From Ophryocystis elektroscirrha (Eukaryota; Apicomplexa; Conoidasida; Neogregarinorida; Ophryocystidae): 64,000 nucleotides of DNA. Position numbers and translations under genes: made by a program. Shown one piece after another: positions 13,397 through 24,138 of this stretch. The DNA is taken from positions 26,219 through 90,218 of the forward strand of contig JAQIFP010000009.1 of the NCBI GenBank assembly GCA_030141585.1, written 5' to 3'. Below the pieces are notes generated by a model. The model was not told the DNA's origin. It saw only the letters and a program-made list of their open reading frames with translations, and did no database searches. Numbering within the stretch: the stretch's first letter is position 1; the number at the start of each line of letters is the position of its first letter.

Positions 13397-16300
13397 TAAT
13401 ATAAATTTATATATATTTTTTTTTTAATGAGAAAGCTACATATATAAAAAAGCAGTTTATATTAATATAATGTATTTGCATACTTTGTTGTTAATTATCA
13501 CATATTTGCTTATTATGAAGTTAATTAAACAATTTTTTTTTTAACAGACGTTATACGCCACCTCCGCAGTTTTTTGAAGAATTCCACAAGCGTGGCTGGA
13601 TGGTTTCTCCTCAAAAACTTGTCACTTTTTTATGTTCAAAGTGTAAAGCTTTGAAAGAACAAGAAAGACGTTGTTTACTTACCAAGCAGCAATTAGACGC
13701 AGAAATACGAAACCAAAAAAGTATTGATTTATCTGCACGAATAGAAGCCCGAAGCAAACAACAGCAATCCCGTGAAAAACGCATGTTGGCGAAAGAGTCG
13801 CGTAGGAAGCAAATGGACGGTAGAAAGAAGTTTTTACAAGAAAAAAAGATTACTGATGACCAGGACAAGCAACTTATCGATTTATTCAGATCCAAAATTG
13901 ATCTTATTTACCCTAAAGCTTATTTAGATATTTTGGCGGGAAAAAGACAATTACTTTTTAATGAACAAACTACTCCTCTTGTCCCAAAAGAAGAAAATAA
14001 TAATGAAGACTCTGTTAAACCTAGCGATGATCCTTCCAAAGAGACGGTTCAGAATTCATCTGAAAACCCGACCAATGAAGCTTCAAGTGAACATATTAAA
14101 GAGGGAGTAGTGAAAGAAGATACGAGCAAAGAAACTGATGCCAGTAAATTAATTAAAGAAGAAAATTCTACAGATAATAAAATTATAACCGAACAGACAT
14201 CTGAACCAAAAATACCTCAAAAAATTTCCTCAGAAAATGTAGAAGACAAAATATTGAAAAAAGAAACTTTAGTGGAAGGTACCAATTCTCAAGTAAATGG
14301 TACAGCAAAAGCTGATCTTTCTACTGAACAACCACAAGAAAGTAAATCAAAAGAAGACATTATTAAAAAAGATCCTGTTGAAGAAAATTCAACAACAGCT
14401 GAAAATAAAAATAATGAACCTCCAAAAGAAGACGCCACCAAAAGTGATGCTGTTAAAAAGAAACCTTCTTCTAAAAAACGTCTAATTATTCCTGATAGAT
14501 TAAAAAAACCGGGAGACGCTTTAAAACTTTGTGAAAATTGTCAATTTCCACTTCATGATATTTCTACGTGTCCTTTTCCTCTTGAGTTAAAGAAACATAA
14601 TGTTGAACCTCCGCCTCCACCTGAAGACTCGAAACCAACCGAAAAGGAAAATAAAGAAAACAATGATCAAAACATAGTAAAAGATGAACTTAACAAAGAA
14701 GATAAAACTACCCCTGTCCCAACAAAAATTGCGTCTCCGCTAAAAAAAGAAAATATCATTGTACCCAATGAAGCTTCAACTACACCAGCTAATGAAAGTA
14801 ATGATTTGGAAGAATCTAAAAATAGTGAATCCAACAACCAAAATACAGAAGAAAATGAAACGGGAGACCAAATGAAGCCAAAAGTCAAAGAAGACTCGAC
14901 AAAAATTTCTACCCCTTCTAGAGCTAAAGGAAAAGTGAAGTATAGAATATTATGTTCTTTGTGTTTAAATGCTAGTGCTATACCACATTCTAGAAAACAC
15001 TGTGAATTATTAACTGTTCAACAAAAAGAGGAATATAAAGAAAGACGAGAGAAATATCAAAAATTAATAGACGCTTTAGTGGCGGAAATAGAGGAAAAAC
15101 AGTATTCCACAAAATTGCCTCCCAGATTTGCTTATTTGTTTCAAAATAAATCACCTAGACATTCAATATCCGATAAAACTTTAGATTTTGCAAGAAAACA
15201 TTTCTCCAATTGTGCAGATGAAATTCTACAGCGTCTTATGCGAAATATAGGTCTTGAAAAATGTATACCTCTTCAAATTGAAAAGAAAATCTTCAAATTA
15301 CCTTCAACGTCTCATATCACAAATAATGATAACTCCAAAAACAATGTACAAGTCGACTCAAATAACAATTCTGCTGGTAAGATTAAAATAATTAATTATT
15401 ATTATTATTATTATTTATTGTTAATATAATTATTAGTTAAGCAAAATATATTTTACGGTATATATATGATATTATTTTTTAGGTGATTCAAATACTAAAA
15501 AAAATTCGTCTAAGAAAATTAAAACAATAGACTCTTTAATACCTACCAATTTTTTCTCGGAAGATAACCGAAATTTATGTAAAAATTTGTCACAAAATGA
15601 CGTAAAAAAGCGGAATGATGATAGCACTGGTACAACCCGTAAAAAACGTGTTTGTCGAGATGAACTCACAACAAATGACCGGTTAATGAACGTGTACCGA
15701 CACCGTAATTCAGCGGCTGAATTAGCATCACATTTGGCTCCTGGACTTACGTATCAAACTTCCCCGTATTCCATGTATTCTTTACTACAGCAGCAACAAC
15801 AGCAACAACAACGAAATCCCGGTTATATGCCTCCTCCCAATGCGACAACTTACATAGGAAATCCATCTCCAGCAGCCACAGCTGTAGTTGCAGCTGCTGC
15901 AGCTGCTGCTTCTGGAAGATATGATATGGATTCTTTAGCGTATATGATTCGTCACAACGTTACGCCACCACCTGGGTCCACTTTCTATTCCTCTGTACCT
16001 CATTTATATAATTACGCGGCTGCAGCCGCGGCTGCAGCCGCTCAACAACAACACCAGCATCAACAACATCACCATCATCATCAACACCGTACTAATTCCA
16101 ATCCTTCTTTCACAAATAATCCGCAACCAACAGTTGTTCCTTCCTCTTCTGTCACAAAGTCTCAAGGGCCCGGCTCTTCAACAACGACAACAACTGGTGC
16201 ACCTGCACCTAGTTATGCTTATTTACCTAATGCAAATACCAATGATCCGGCTGCACAAAACCCAAACATGCTAATGACAGCTGCTGCTGCAGCCATGATT

Positions 16301-16684
16301 ATGGTATTACCTCGAAATGGTAAAAATGGTCCACCGCAGCCGCCAGCGGCAACAGGAGGTGGTTGCTTAAATCAAGCTTCCCCCAATAATTTGATTATGC
16401 ATAATAATACTCCCAACAATAAAAATAATTTATACAAAGCACCTCCAACAGTTTCCCCTATCCAAGCGTATTCTGCTACCCCACAACCTCCGCAACAACT
16501 TATTGGTGTGAGCCCATATTCGTACATGATAAATCCTACAGCGGCAGCTGCAGCCGCAGCAGCTTCACAACAGTACGATTGGCCCACTGCTGTGTTGAAT
16601 AAAAATAATAGACCTCCCCCTCCAAGTAACAATAATGCAAAACAGCCTCCTAATAAACAACAGCCTATCAATAAACCATTATAA
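7828..16684 (+). CDS. PHD-finger SNF2-family chromatin remodelling ATPase (ISWI/CHD-like)
   Basis: Six exons (7828-7891, 8681-10766, 11023-12930, 13188-13328, 13548-15376, 15483-16684) give 2409 aa. Three N-terminal PHD fingers come first; the first ([11 protein letters not shown]...) is split by a 789-nt intron. A long Glu/Asp/Lys region follows, then the SNF2 motor: [11 protein letters not shown] (Walker A), LDEAHRIKN (Walker B), [29 protein letters not shown] and DRAHRIGQ. Behind it lie another PHD-like zinc module (KCFRCGGTG ... [13 protein letters not shown] ... CPWHECCLC), two short Cys clusters ([15 protein letters not shown]) and a tail of poly-Gln, poly-Ala and poly-His. It should slide or evict nucleosomes using ATP. 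I see no chromodomain, so it is not a typical CHD1. Large PHD-bearing SNF2 proteins of this build occur in apicomplexans. Confidence 0.9.
8400..8470. repeat. (TA)n microsatellite in first intron of the SNF2 gene
   Basis: A nearly perfect TA dinucleotide run of about 55 bases, followed by more broken TA tracts to about 8565. Similar but shorter runs occur at about 1865-1990, 3770-3830, 4408-4432, 13360-13392, 24100-24160, 28980-29003 and 60785-60828. All lie in introns or between genes. Confidence 0.8.
15786..16600 (+). repeat. Homopeptide-coding repeats (poly-Q, poly-A, poly-H) in the SNF2 gene
   Basis: In the last exon, runs of CAG/CAA code for glutamine (near 15788), GCT/GCA/GCG for alanine (near 15885, 16015, 16280 and 16540), and mixed CAC/CAT/CAA for His/Gln (near 16055). 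Codons are mixed within each run, so these are not pure trinucleotide expansions. The tail is likely disordered. Confidence 0.85.
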
Positions 16685-16936
16685 ATATCAAAAGGTGTTT
16701 CTCCGATTTGCTTATTGCAATCATATACATATGTCTTTTTGAATCTCTTTTTTTTTTCAACTGCTTCTTATGTTTTTATGCAACTACATGAAACTGAAAA
16801 TATATATATATATATGTTATATATGATATCGATAAAAAAAAAAGTTACACAAGCTGAAATAATTCAATTATTCCACATGCCACAAGCGCTAAGCCAGGCA
16901 GTATAGCTAACTTTGATATATACGCTGATAAAAGAC
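16685..16936. other. 3' flank of the SNF2 gene
   Basis: A short A+T-rich stretch between the SNF2 stop and a minus-strand micro-gene. A plus-strand open frame here is Phe/Tyr/Ile-rich low-complexity DNA without signs of coding. A short (TA)n run lies near 16800. Confidence 0.4.
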
Positions 16937-17202
16937 CTATAGACAACAAAATTCTGAACGTTTTCTTCTAATACCTATGAAAGAATAAAAAACTCCTTTA
17001 ATTTCATGATTTTTCATTATCAAATCCGTAAATATCTTGAATGATTCGATGGAGTTATAGAAAGGTTTTCCGAACTGGATCCCACAGATAATTAAACAAA
17101 AGAGACTGAATAAATAAAACAAATAAAAAATTACAGCAAAAATATTTGAAGGGTGAAAAGAAAAGGTTTAAAAACTGCTTTATAAAAGCAGCAACACTTC
17201 AT
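16937..17202 (-). CDS. Small secreted or membrane-anchored protein (78 aa), unknown
   Basis: Two exons, 17202-17135 and 17105-16937, are joined across a 29-nt intron (GTAATT to TTCAG) and give 78 aa. The N-terminus starts MKCCCFYKAVFKPF and runs into a hydrophobic core (FLFTLQIFLLLFCLIICG), so it is a signal peptide or signal anchor. The rest is short, with basic and aromatic residues, ending near RRKRSEFCCL. Each exon alone is too short to stand out; the in-frame join and a sensible hydrophobic profile support the gene. No family is recognised. The last residues could change if a GTATTAG site near 16976 is used as a donor. Confidence 0.4.
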
Positions 17203-17406
17203 TAAAAAAATCAAACAAAGAATTAAACTTGCTACGGCGGCTGTGTAGTCTATATATATGACGTCTACATAATTAACTTTGGTGCGAACTTTTTAAACAA
17301 GCTTACGCCATGCATTATTCATTGGTAAAAAGTCTGTTTTATAAATTTATAAGACAATTTTTCCGGTAAGGTGCAGTTTTATTTGGCGTTTTTAATTATA
17401 AAAAAA

Positions 17407-17636
17407 CTAAAATAAATGTTTTATTGTAGAAGTTCCTCCGGGGGGTTGCTTAACTTTTACAGAACTATGTTTAGCTACTTTATAAACACCATTTGCTAGT
17501 ATATAACCACATGTATTTTCTTCTATGTAAAGCTATTTACAAATTCAAAATAATTACCAGATCTAGGCATGTTTGTTGTACTGTTTTTAACTATGTTTTC
17601 AGGTTTTTTTAGATTTACGTCTAATTTAAGTTCCAT
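17407..17636 (-). CDS. Small protein with C-terminal PPGG motif (64 aa)
   Basis: Two exons, 17636-17558 and 17522-17407, are separated by a 35-nt intron (GTAATT to CATAG); together they code for 64 aa. The start MELKLDVNLKKPEN is hydrophilic; the end is VKQPPGGTSTIKHLF. The R/K-x-PPGG-x-S signature resembles the short repeated motif of the Jupiter/HN1 microtubule-associated family, but one motif is weak evidence. The local G+C content (an unusual GGGGGG run at the PPGG codons) and the clean splice support real coding. Function unknown. Confidence 0.55.
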
Positions 17637-17896
17637 TTTACTTCTTGAAAATATTTATTTAAATTGTAAATTTTGGATTTCGAGGAAATATGTTTGGTTC
17701 TCTAAATTTCGAGTAATACAAACTAAAAAATAAAAATTGCCAATGAAAAACAAAAACTAAGTATTGATTTGCATATATCGAATATCCCTATGTATATTTA
17801 ATAGATAGGAAGTATAAGCAAAATATATTATATATACAGTCCATATTAAACATTTATCACTTGTGTATAGTGGCCTAAATACAGTAAATATTATTT

Positions 17897-18374
17897 TTAG
17901 CCATACAAATTCAATACTCCACCGGAAATAACGAAGGATACCAATACGGCAAAACGTATATAATCTTCTTTATAAAAAGCTTCATTTCGTTTCCTAATAT
18001 GAAATGAAAGATAAGTTTAGATATACTGTTTAGCAAATAAGCAATTCTCCACAGCTCTCATAAATCTAAATAATAACATATATCGGGGCTAAAAAGAATA
18101 GTTTAAATAAATTAATAATTACGGATTTCATAAAAATCTGCGTTGCATGTTCAAAAGTTTCATAAGTGAGATCTCCAGTTTTTGCAATAGCCAACATTGG
18201 TACAAAATGTACCACTGTGCAATGAACCAAACCCCATGCACTTGCTCCAGTCAAGCTACGCAAACGTCCATTTGTTGTCCAAGTATATCTATCATATAAT
18301 GACAACATATATGGCACTTACGATAATCTTAATGTTGCGTAAATCAATATACTCTCCGTTAATTGGGTAATTAT
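17897..18374 (-). CDS. Multi-pass membrane protein, possibly TMEM147/DUF2053-like (3' exons)
   Basis: Four exons are joined by introns of 33, 34 and 33 nt: 18374-18322, 18288-18123, 18088-18027 and 17993-17897. They give a continuous 125-aa C-terminal part with all phases agreeing. Hydrophobic helices alternate with polar turns (GASAWGLVHCTVVHFVPML; IRFAVLVSFVISGGVL). The region TNGRLRSLTGASAWGL...FVPMLAIAKTGDLTYE loosely resembles the conserved middle of TMEM147, an ER translocon-associated protein, but the match rests on pattern memory. The first exon is uncertain: a MINA start just upstream (through a 26-nt intron) or exons near 18.9-19.3 kb are both possible. Confidence 0.5.
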
Positions 18375-18959
18375 CTACATGTCAATTAACATGTCTATAC
18401 AGCGTTTATCATTAATGTTTAAGATATAAAATATGTAGATTTCTATTAATTACATGTCAACGCGCATGCGTGTATGCATTATATAAGCAAATAGAATAAT
18501 TGTCATTAAAGTATTTATAACTATCGAATTACATATTTTCATTTTATCTTCAAATAAAGATATGTATTTATTAAATAAATTTAATAAAATAAATTCAAAA
18601 AAATTATTTTAAAAACATGAGATGTAATTAGAATATATTAGATACATAGAAATATGCATGTGTTATAATAAATTGCTTATTTACATATATCTATTATATA
18701 CTATATTGTTATTATATACTATTAGCTTAATCCTGAATTGAGCTATTTATTATAATTAATAAATATTATCATTATCATTATTGAAATAGAGTAATTTCAG
18801 TTTATTCAAACACAACAAATTAATGAAAATTTTAATAGAAATATAATTTTCATATATTTTATATTATATTATTTACGTTAAAATAGCCAAAGATTTTATG
18901 TGTACTTTATGCTTTTAATTAACACATGTAAAGCTACATATACCACCCAGTTATAATAT

Positions 18960-19257
18960 ATTGTTTAAGTTTAAATTTTTATTAACGTATATACCTCGTA
19001 AAAGGTAATCCTTAGAATGGCAGATGGGACATATATTGTAAAATTAGATACCATTATCTAAGATATATATATAGTTCTTCTATGAAAAAAACCCTGATTA
19101 TCTCAGATAGTAATCCCATGAAAATACTTGCAACCAGTATTTTGTAGCTTGTCAGCTGCTTATGACTATATGCAAAAATACAATGAAAGTAAAAACATAC
19201 ACTTTGGTACCATGAAATAAACTGATATGTGGTCCCCAGAGTAATGCAAGACTGCAT
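18960..19257 (-). other. Possible upstream exons of the membrane-protein gene
   Basis: A minus-strand open stretch starting at ATG 19257 encodes a hydrophobic segment (LVASIFMGLLSEIIRVFFI). A further stretch near 18960-19030 reads SNFTIYVPSAILRITFYE before a GTATAT donor. These could be the N-terminal helices of the membrane protein ending at 17897, or a separate gene. Several splice choices are possible, for example a 42- or 45-nt intron after WYQS. I could not fix the structure, and 18375-18960 otherwise shows nothing. Confidence 0.25.
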
Positions 19258-19371
19258 ATTACGCTTGATGCTACAGTCATTACTGAGATATATATGTATA
19301 TACCGGTTTAAATCGCTGACATTCTCCTTATAAAAAAAAAAAAAAAAAAATTGCACATTATATAGATAATA

Positions 19372-20039
19372 TTAAATAAAACTTGAATTGGTTGATTTAA
19401 TCTGTTTTTGATCTTCTTTTTTGGCAATGGGGTATTCTGTAATAATTTTAGGTAATTTGCTTAAGTATCGAGTAGATCTGCATTTCGAATTATGAATGTC
19501 TGTATTTACCGAATAATTTGTACTATATATCGAAAAACTATTAAAATTGTAATAAACCATGTATAACTGTCTTTTATCGTAGTCTGCATACTGATAACTT
19601 CTTTTGTTTTACTTTGTAAAGTATAGTTAGTATCATCTGAATCAAAGATAATAAAAAAATGAAAATGTCTATCCAAAATCTCCAATCATGAATAGCAGAC
19701 TGAAATAAAAATAAAAAAAAAAAGATACTTTTTTAAATAAAATCAAACGCATAGTGATTTCTATTCCCAGGATAGATACGATTATGCTATCAAAAATTAA
19801 CAGAATTATTGGATTATCTGAGCTCTAAAAAATAAAGAAACTCACAAGAAACTTACACGTAATGCCAGTAATACCAGCAATATAATACAAAAAATACTTA
19901 TGAACAAGCAGTATAATTTATAATAGAATGATGTTTGGAAAGAATCAATAGATTGAGGGTGCTCAGATTTGTCATCTTTGCTTATCACCTTATGCCGGGA
20001 ACTATTAAACGAAAATTCTTCAAACGCCTTTTCATTCAT
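19372..20039 (-). CDS. Voltage-sensor-domain-only membrane protein (181 aa)
   Basis: Five exons, 20039-19857, 19824-19729, 19699-19613, 19583-19510 and 19477-19372, are joined by four introns of 28-32 nt. They sum exactly to 181 aa. A polar N-terminus of about 38 residues precedes four helices: S1 (YKLYCLFISIFCIILLVLL), S2 (IFDSIIVSILGIEITMRL, with the inward Glu), S3 (DWRFWIDIFIFLLSLI, with the Asp) and S4 (ILIVFRYIVQIIRSTRYLSK, with spaced arginines). After S4 only about 30 polar residues remain, so there is no pore helix pair and no phosphatase domain. This is the plan of Hv1 proton channels. S1 lacks the Asp that gives Hv1 its proton selectivity, so conduction is not assured. Confidence 0.75.
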
Positions 20040-20228
20040 ATTCTATATACGACGACACGTGTTTCTGATTAATTTTATTTAATATAATATCATTTATAAT
20101 TATATTATACATAATGAACTTCTATTATTTTAAATATATATAGAGACAAGTGCCTATAGACTCTATTAATTATACACAGTTAACAGACTTTTTTTTTTCT
20201 TTTTTTTTTTTTTTGAATATTATAGTAA

Positions 20229-22711
20229 ATGGTGTTTGACGATTCACCTAAGACACCATGTGTATATTCAAATGCATATTTATTGGACCGGGAATGGATG
20301 ACCAGAAGCCATCCAGGGCGCCAATATTTAATATACGACGTAAATAATAAGCTTTCCTCACCCCTGTTTTCTTCACCAAATACTATATTATCTGAATATC
20401 ATAATCTTCAAAAAAATATTGATCTTAAGTTGTATGATTTGAATAAAGCATATTACAAATCTCCAACAAGTAATTTATAGAATAGTAATTTATGCACGTA
20501 AAAAAAAAAAAAGAATTGTATGACATATTACGTTCTTAGCTTATACGTACAATTTGTATTTATAGTCTTATTACATAGATTTGTAATCAAGACATATAAA
20601 CATCACTCAACTTAATTATCATCATTTGTTTATATAATGCATTATATATTTTATGCAAAATTTTTTAGCAGTATTCATAAAATTTATAGATATTTATCCA
20701 TCCCCTCGAGACCTACCAAATCTTTTATCTAAATATCATTCTATAAGGGATGAAGCTTTTAAGGTTATTATTATATATATATTTTAGTAATGACATAGCC
20801 TAAGAGAATTTCTGTATCATGGCCAGTTTCTCAAAAACGAACGTCTGACGGTATAAACTTACATAAACTCTTAATATAAATTTATATATACATATATATA
20901 ATATTGTGCAAATAATATGAATCAACTTTGTACACCCGATTTTTTTTGATAAATAATGTGGGGAAAATAATAATTTTGATATAAGATTATATAATATTTA
21001 TAGTATGATAAAATCATAGTATAACTACCTACATATTAATAAAAAAAAAAATGATTTTTTTTTTTTTTTTACTATATGAAAACTGATATACTCTATTACT
21101 AGATGAAGTTGATTTTCATAGTGAAAACTTAAAGCAGCTGTCCATAAAATCGGTATCAACACGTATTACCAATATAATGCATTAGAATAAATCGAAAGAC
21201 AAAGATACTCATAAATCTTCTACTTTAGGTAATTATTGGGTTTTTTTTTATTTAAGCTTAGAAAAAAATCATGAAAGTGAATTCCGTGTGTCCCAGTCTA
21301 CAACGAGAGCTTCTTCCCCTGTTGCAAATGCAAAAACACAAACTAATTATGGAGAACAGTAATTAAATTTTTATTACTTTTGATCAGATTATTAACTAAA
21401 GAATTTTCACAATTAGGTACTTTTTTTTTTCTTTACAATTTTTTTAAGAAAAAAAATCCTTATTAAATATCAATGATTTGGTAAAAAAATCAAAATGTAT
21501 TATACTGACAGAATGTGAAAAGTCTTGCAAAGTTTCAACTTGGCAGTCGATATCTTCAAAAATTATTGCTCCAAGAAAACGAAAAGGTTACTTCTGTAAT
21601 TCTGAATCAGGTTATAGATAACATTTTTAATTTGATGGTAATTTTTTTTTTTTTTTAATTTTTGTAGATGGATCCGTATGGGAATTATTTATGTCAACAT
21701 TTATGTAAAGTGTGCACTTCAAGTCAACGAGAGATGCTTGTTAAAGCTTTGGAACCCCATGCTTTAAAAATTGCTCAAGATAGACGTGGCACACATAGCA
21801 TGCAGGCTATTATAAGCTTGTCCCAATCTTCAATAGAAGAAAAACTTATTCTGAAGCCACTGGAACCAGCAATAATCTCTTTATCATTGGTAATCTTTTT
21901 TTTTTTTTTTTATTAGCAGAATCTTTATGGAACGTATGTTGTTCAAAGGGCAATTATGTACTTTAGTGAAGAAACTCTGCATAATGTATTTCAAATGATC
22001 GTCGATGTAATTTCATACTTTTTTTTTAGTTCCTTTAGCACTTAAATCTGCTTGCTACAGATCCGCACGGCTTGTGTGTTGTAAAAAAAACAATTTCTAC
22101 TCTAAAAAACACAAAATCACAGTTTCAGAATTTGTTACTAGAACAGCTAATAAAATACAATTTACTTCTAGTTCAATCACCCTTTGGGAATTATGCTATA
22201 CAGCACGCTTTAGTAGAATGGGGTAGTGAAAAATGTGCTTCTATTGTAGAACAGGTACTTTTTTTTTTTTTTTTTTATTGTTTTAGATTAAAAATAATAT
22301 ACCGAGATTAGCAATACAGAAATTTTCTTCAAACGTTGTGGAAAAGATTATAGAAAATGCAACTGATAATGACGTTTATGATATAGTTCAAATGTTTGCG
22401 GATCAAAATGTGATGTCTGAGCTGGTAAAATCATCATATGGAAGTTACGTTGTTCAAAAGGTAAAAAAAAAAAAAAAAAAAAAATAAATAAAGGCTATTG
22501 AAAGAGCAACCTGGGCTCAAATTCTTGATATATATTCTGTACTTAAATTTCTTCTGCTAAACATACCGAAAAAAAAACTTCGAAGTAGATGGTCATCTAC
22601 TATTGAAGCTGTAAGTATTTATTTGATTTATATCTATTTTAGATTAATAATAAAATAAAAAATGCTTGCTTTGAAAATTCTCACCAATCAAATGTACCGC
22701 TCATAATTTGA
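20229..22711 (+). CDS. Pumilio-family (PUF) RNA-binding translational repressor
   Basis: Many small exons separated by introns of about 28-35 nt encode an Asn/Ser-rich N-terminus and a complete PUF domain. Eight helical repeats are recognisable by their RNA-contact motifs in order: GSRYLQ, GNYLCQ, GTHSMQ, GTYVVQ, GLCVVK, GNYAIQ, SSNVVEK and GSYVVQ. The seventh, SNVVEK, is the classic guanine-reading repeat. PUF proteins bind UGUA-containing 3' UTRs and repress or destabilise mRNA, and in apicomplexans they control stage conversion. Repeats 3-5 deviate from the textbook residues, so target preference may be altered. The last exon follows a 32-nt intron and ends with TGA at 22711. Exon limits between 20480 and 21480 are less sure. 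Confidence 0.85.
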
Positions 22712-22876
22712 AACGTTTTTGTAAAATTTTCGGTCCAGTAAAATACTCAAATTAAGCTTCGCAAACGTTATGAAAAGGATATTCCATCAAACTCGTATAA
22801 ATTTTTTTCAAATGGATGTATGGAGAAATTTCAGTGACTTGAACTATTTATAGATACATGTTTTTTGTAATTGTAC

Positions 22877-22884
22877 AAAAAAAA
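22877..22884 (-). terminator. RNA polymerase III terminator of tRNA-Ile
   Basis: Eight T residues on the minus strand begin 12 nt beyond the tRNA 3' end, the usual Pol III stop signal. Confidence 0.75.
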
Positions 22885-22896
22885 TTTAATAAAGTA

Positions 22897-22970
22897 TGCC
22901 CCATGAGGGGCTCGAACCCTCGACCTTTGGCTCATAAGACCAATGCTCTAACCAACTGAGCTAACGGGGC
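22897..22970 (-). tRNA. tRNA-Ile (anticodon UAU)
   Basis: The minus strand folds into a full cloverleaf. The 7-bp acceptor stem is GCCCCGT with ATGGGGC; the D arm is GCTC/GAGC; the anticodon stem TTGGT/GCCAA closes with a U-G pair; the T arm is GAGGG/CCCTC around TTCGAGC; the discriminator is A at 22897. The seven-base loop CTTATGA puts UAU at positions 34-36, so it reads AUA isoleucine codons, which are common in this A+T-rich genome. There is no intron and CCA is not encoded. The internal A box (TAGCTCAGTTGG) and B box (GGTTCGAGCC) are intact. Confidence 0.95.
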
Positions 22971-23039
22971 TATTACTTTTGATTAAAACAAGTTTCCTCC
23001 TTACGAATAGCTGGCTCTGGCATTTTTATTAGTTTTATT

Positions 23040-23302
23040 TTAAATGTGTTTAGGTATATTAGCACACAAATTTGTGATGTTCAATTGCAATATTTCATTG
23101 CTTCGCTTCAAAGATTCATTTTGTTTTTTTAAAGTATCATTTTTTTTTTTTAATTCTATAAATTTTTAAAAGAATAAAAACTACCTGGAAGAGCGGAGTT
23201 TATATTTATAATTTTATTAATTAATTCTTTCTTTTCTAAACTGAAGTAAATTATTAATAATTCGATGATGTACTTTAAAGAGCTGGTATTTTTTGTGCTC
23301 AT
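23040..23302 (-). CDS. Small coiled-coil protein (77 aa), unknown
   Basis: Two exons, 23302-23185 and 23155-23040, are joined across a 29-nt intron (GTAGTT to TATAG); the sum is 78 codons with the stop. The N-terminal half is hydrophobic-helical (SLKYIIELLIIYF) and the C-terminal half is a strong coiled coil with heptad-spaced Leu/Ile (ELKKKNDTLKKQNESLKRS, then NEILQLNITNL). Short coiled-coil proteins of this shape serve in tethering, kinetochore or Mediator complexes, but no family signature is visible. It lies between the tRNA and the deadenylase gene and is missed when single open frames are scored. Confidence 0.5.
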
Positions 23303-23456
23303 ATTATAGTATATAGGCCTTTTGCAGTATTAACCACAAAAAAAGTAAAATCTGTAATTTTGCGGGTTTACAAACAATAAAAAAACTATAAAAAAAAAAA
23401 CCATTCTATAAACATTATCCATGTTTGAAAATATATATGTTTTTTATATATGGAAA

Positions 23457-24095
23457 TTATGTTTCATCTAATGTATTGACAATTTTTGGTACCAAGCCAC
23501 GTAAGGGCGTCGCCCACGTTGCATTTGGCTTGTTCTCAAGCTTGAGATTGGGATATATTCGACGATGGTGGTATGAAGGATAAGGACGGTATGGTTTGCA
23601 TTCAACTAAATTATATATTTTTCGTAATTATTGTCGAGTTACCTGATTTATGTTTTACTTCATGAAAACTTTTTTTGATAACTGATAAATTAATACTTGG
23701 AAATGGTTTTATACGTTTTAAGTTTTTAGCTATTGCTGTAGATATATTATTTTCAACATTTTTATTGGGAATAACGGCTGTTACAATTTTCGGTGAAATA
23801 TCTTCGGGTACAGGATTAACAAATAAACTTGCTTGATCTTGAAATTGTAAGTAACCTGGAGGAACTTTTACTGAAAAATGAAGTAAAAAGAAATAAAAAA
23901 ATTACATTCAAGTACGTTTCGATATTTTGAGCCAAAATGTTCTGAAGTTGCCCAATCAAGTGGAATTTTACAATTTAAATCTTTGCTTTGTGTATTTTGA
24001 TGCATTATTTCGTTTTCCAATAAAAAAACCTTACAAAATATATTTCTTTTATTAGCTTATTTAAGTTAGAATGTCAATATAAATTTAAAAAATAC

Positions 24096-24138
<43 letters not shown>

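Noticed and set aside
17897..19257. Copper transporter (Ctr) identity for the 19.1-kb exon
   Set aside because: The hydrophobic helix recalled Ctr, but no MxxxM motif was found in following exons.
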